Translations under genes and position numbers: made by a program
Notes under the pieces: model-generated
Seen by the model: the letters and a program-made list of their open reading frames with translations, nothing else
Databases searched by the model: none
Told to the model about the DNA's origin: nothing
Source: Trissonchulus latispiculum
Taxonomy: Eukaryota; Nematoda; Enoplea; Enoplida; Ironidae
NCBI GenBank assembly: GCA_030248195.1
Contig: JASAND010012742.1
Location: 17,440 to 81,439, forward strand
Direction of reading: 5' to 3'
DNA length: 64,000 bases
Shown here: one piece after another, positions 63,876-64,000 of the stretch
Numbering within the stretch: position 1 is the stretch's first letter
Layout: the number at the start of each line of letters is the position of its first letter

Positions 63876-64000
63876 GTCATCCCAATGTTCGCCTTTTCAT
63901 GACTCATGGTGGCTTCAACAGCATCACCGAGGCCACATTTGCGGGTCTTCCGCTGCTGGTGATTCCACTCTTTGGCGACCAGAATGCCAATGCAGTCAGA
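63876..64000 (+). CDS. UDP-glucuronosyltransferase, exon 4 (continues beyond the window)
   Basis: After TAAATTTCAG the exon completes the Gly codon and reads HPNVRLFMTHGGFNSITEAT, then FAGLPLLVIPLFGDQ. This satisfies the UGT signature pattern, including the HGG and DQ sugar-binding residues. The frame is open to the window edge; the C-terminal membrane anchor would lie beyond. The enzyme conjugates glucuronate or glucose to lipophilic substrates in the ER. Confidence 0.92.

Noticed and set aside
1..64000. CRISPR arrays, prophage or bacterial operons
   Set aside because: Introns, eukaryotic transposons and lack of dense operons exclude a bacterial source; none of the tandem arrays has spacer structure.

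Overview
The window is eukaryotic, almost certainly animal, nuclear DNA. It is AT-rich and intron-bearing and holds very few host exons among dense, nested transposable elements. A UDP-glucuronosyltransferase (UGT) gene with a TTTTCAG acceptor three bases before its ATG, together with Gypsy, BEL/Pao and Penelope-like retroelements, would fit a nematode or related invertebrate. I cannot fix the species. Nothing bacterial or CRISPR-like is present.

Layout. (1) 1-9.1 kb: two nearly identical copies of a Penelope-like retroelement reverse transcriptase (RT), one 5'-truncated. There is also a GIY-YIG endonuclease reading frame split by a GC-rich insertion, a 153-bp satellite, and a perfect 180-bp inverted repeat. 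(2) 9.1-18.8 kb: the last two exons of what I read as RNA polymerase I largest subunit (POLR1A-like, 14181-14373 and 16048-16148). Its introns and flanks are filled by a family of palindromic elements with CAAGAGTACATAATA ends and 7-bp target duplications, which carry further nested insertions. (3) 19-25.2 kb: palindromic MITEs (one with an unoccupied paralogue), a possible 65-residue membrane protein, and a 2.4-kb element built from GGCTTAAAC words. (4) 25.2-31 kb: two broken Gypsy integrase copies pointing away from each other. One is followed by a broken third ORF that resembles an SGNH hydrolase. (5) 31-41 kb: TTAA-flanked elements, a 1.55-kb palindrome, a BEL/Pao remnant, a hAT-like element with GGTTCC arrays, and two candidate small secreted-protein reading frames. 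(6) 42-46.3 kb: a Gypsy gag-pol that ends in a frameshift and low-complexity sequence. (7) 49.3-64 kb: a UGT gene in at least four exons. Its first intron holds an antisense Gypsy element with an intact 2285-codon gag-pol, and its third intron holds a tRNA-like sequence split by a hAT-like element.

The host exons join cleanly in phase across the mobile DNA (POLR1A phase 1; UGT phases 0, 0 and 1), so the insertions appear to be tolerated as intron content. Many insertions can be shown directly because the target duplication, and sometimes an empty paralogous site, is present in the same window. Unless stated otherwise, family names rest on motif recognition and not on database searches.
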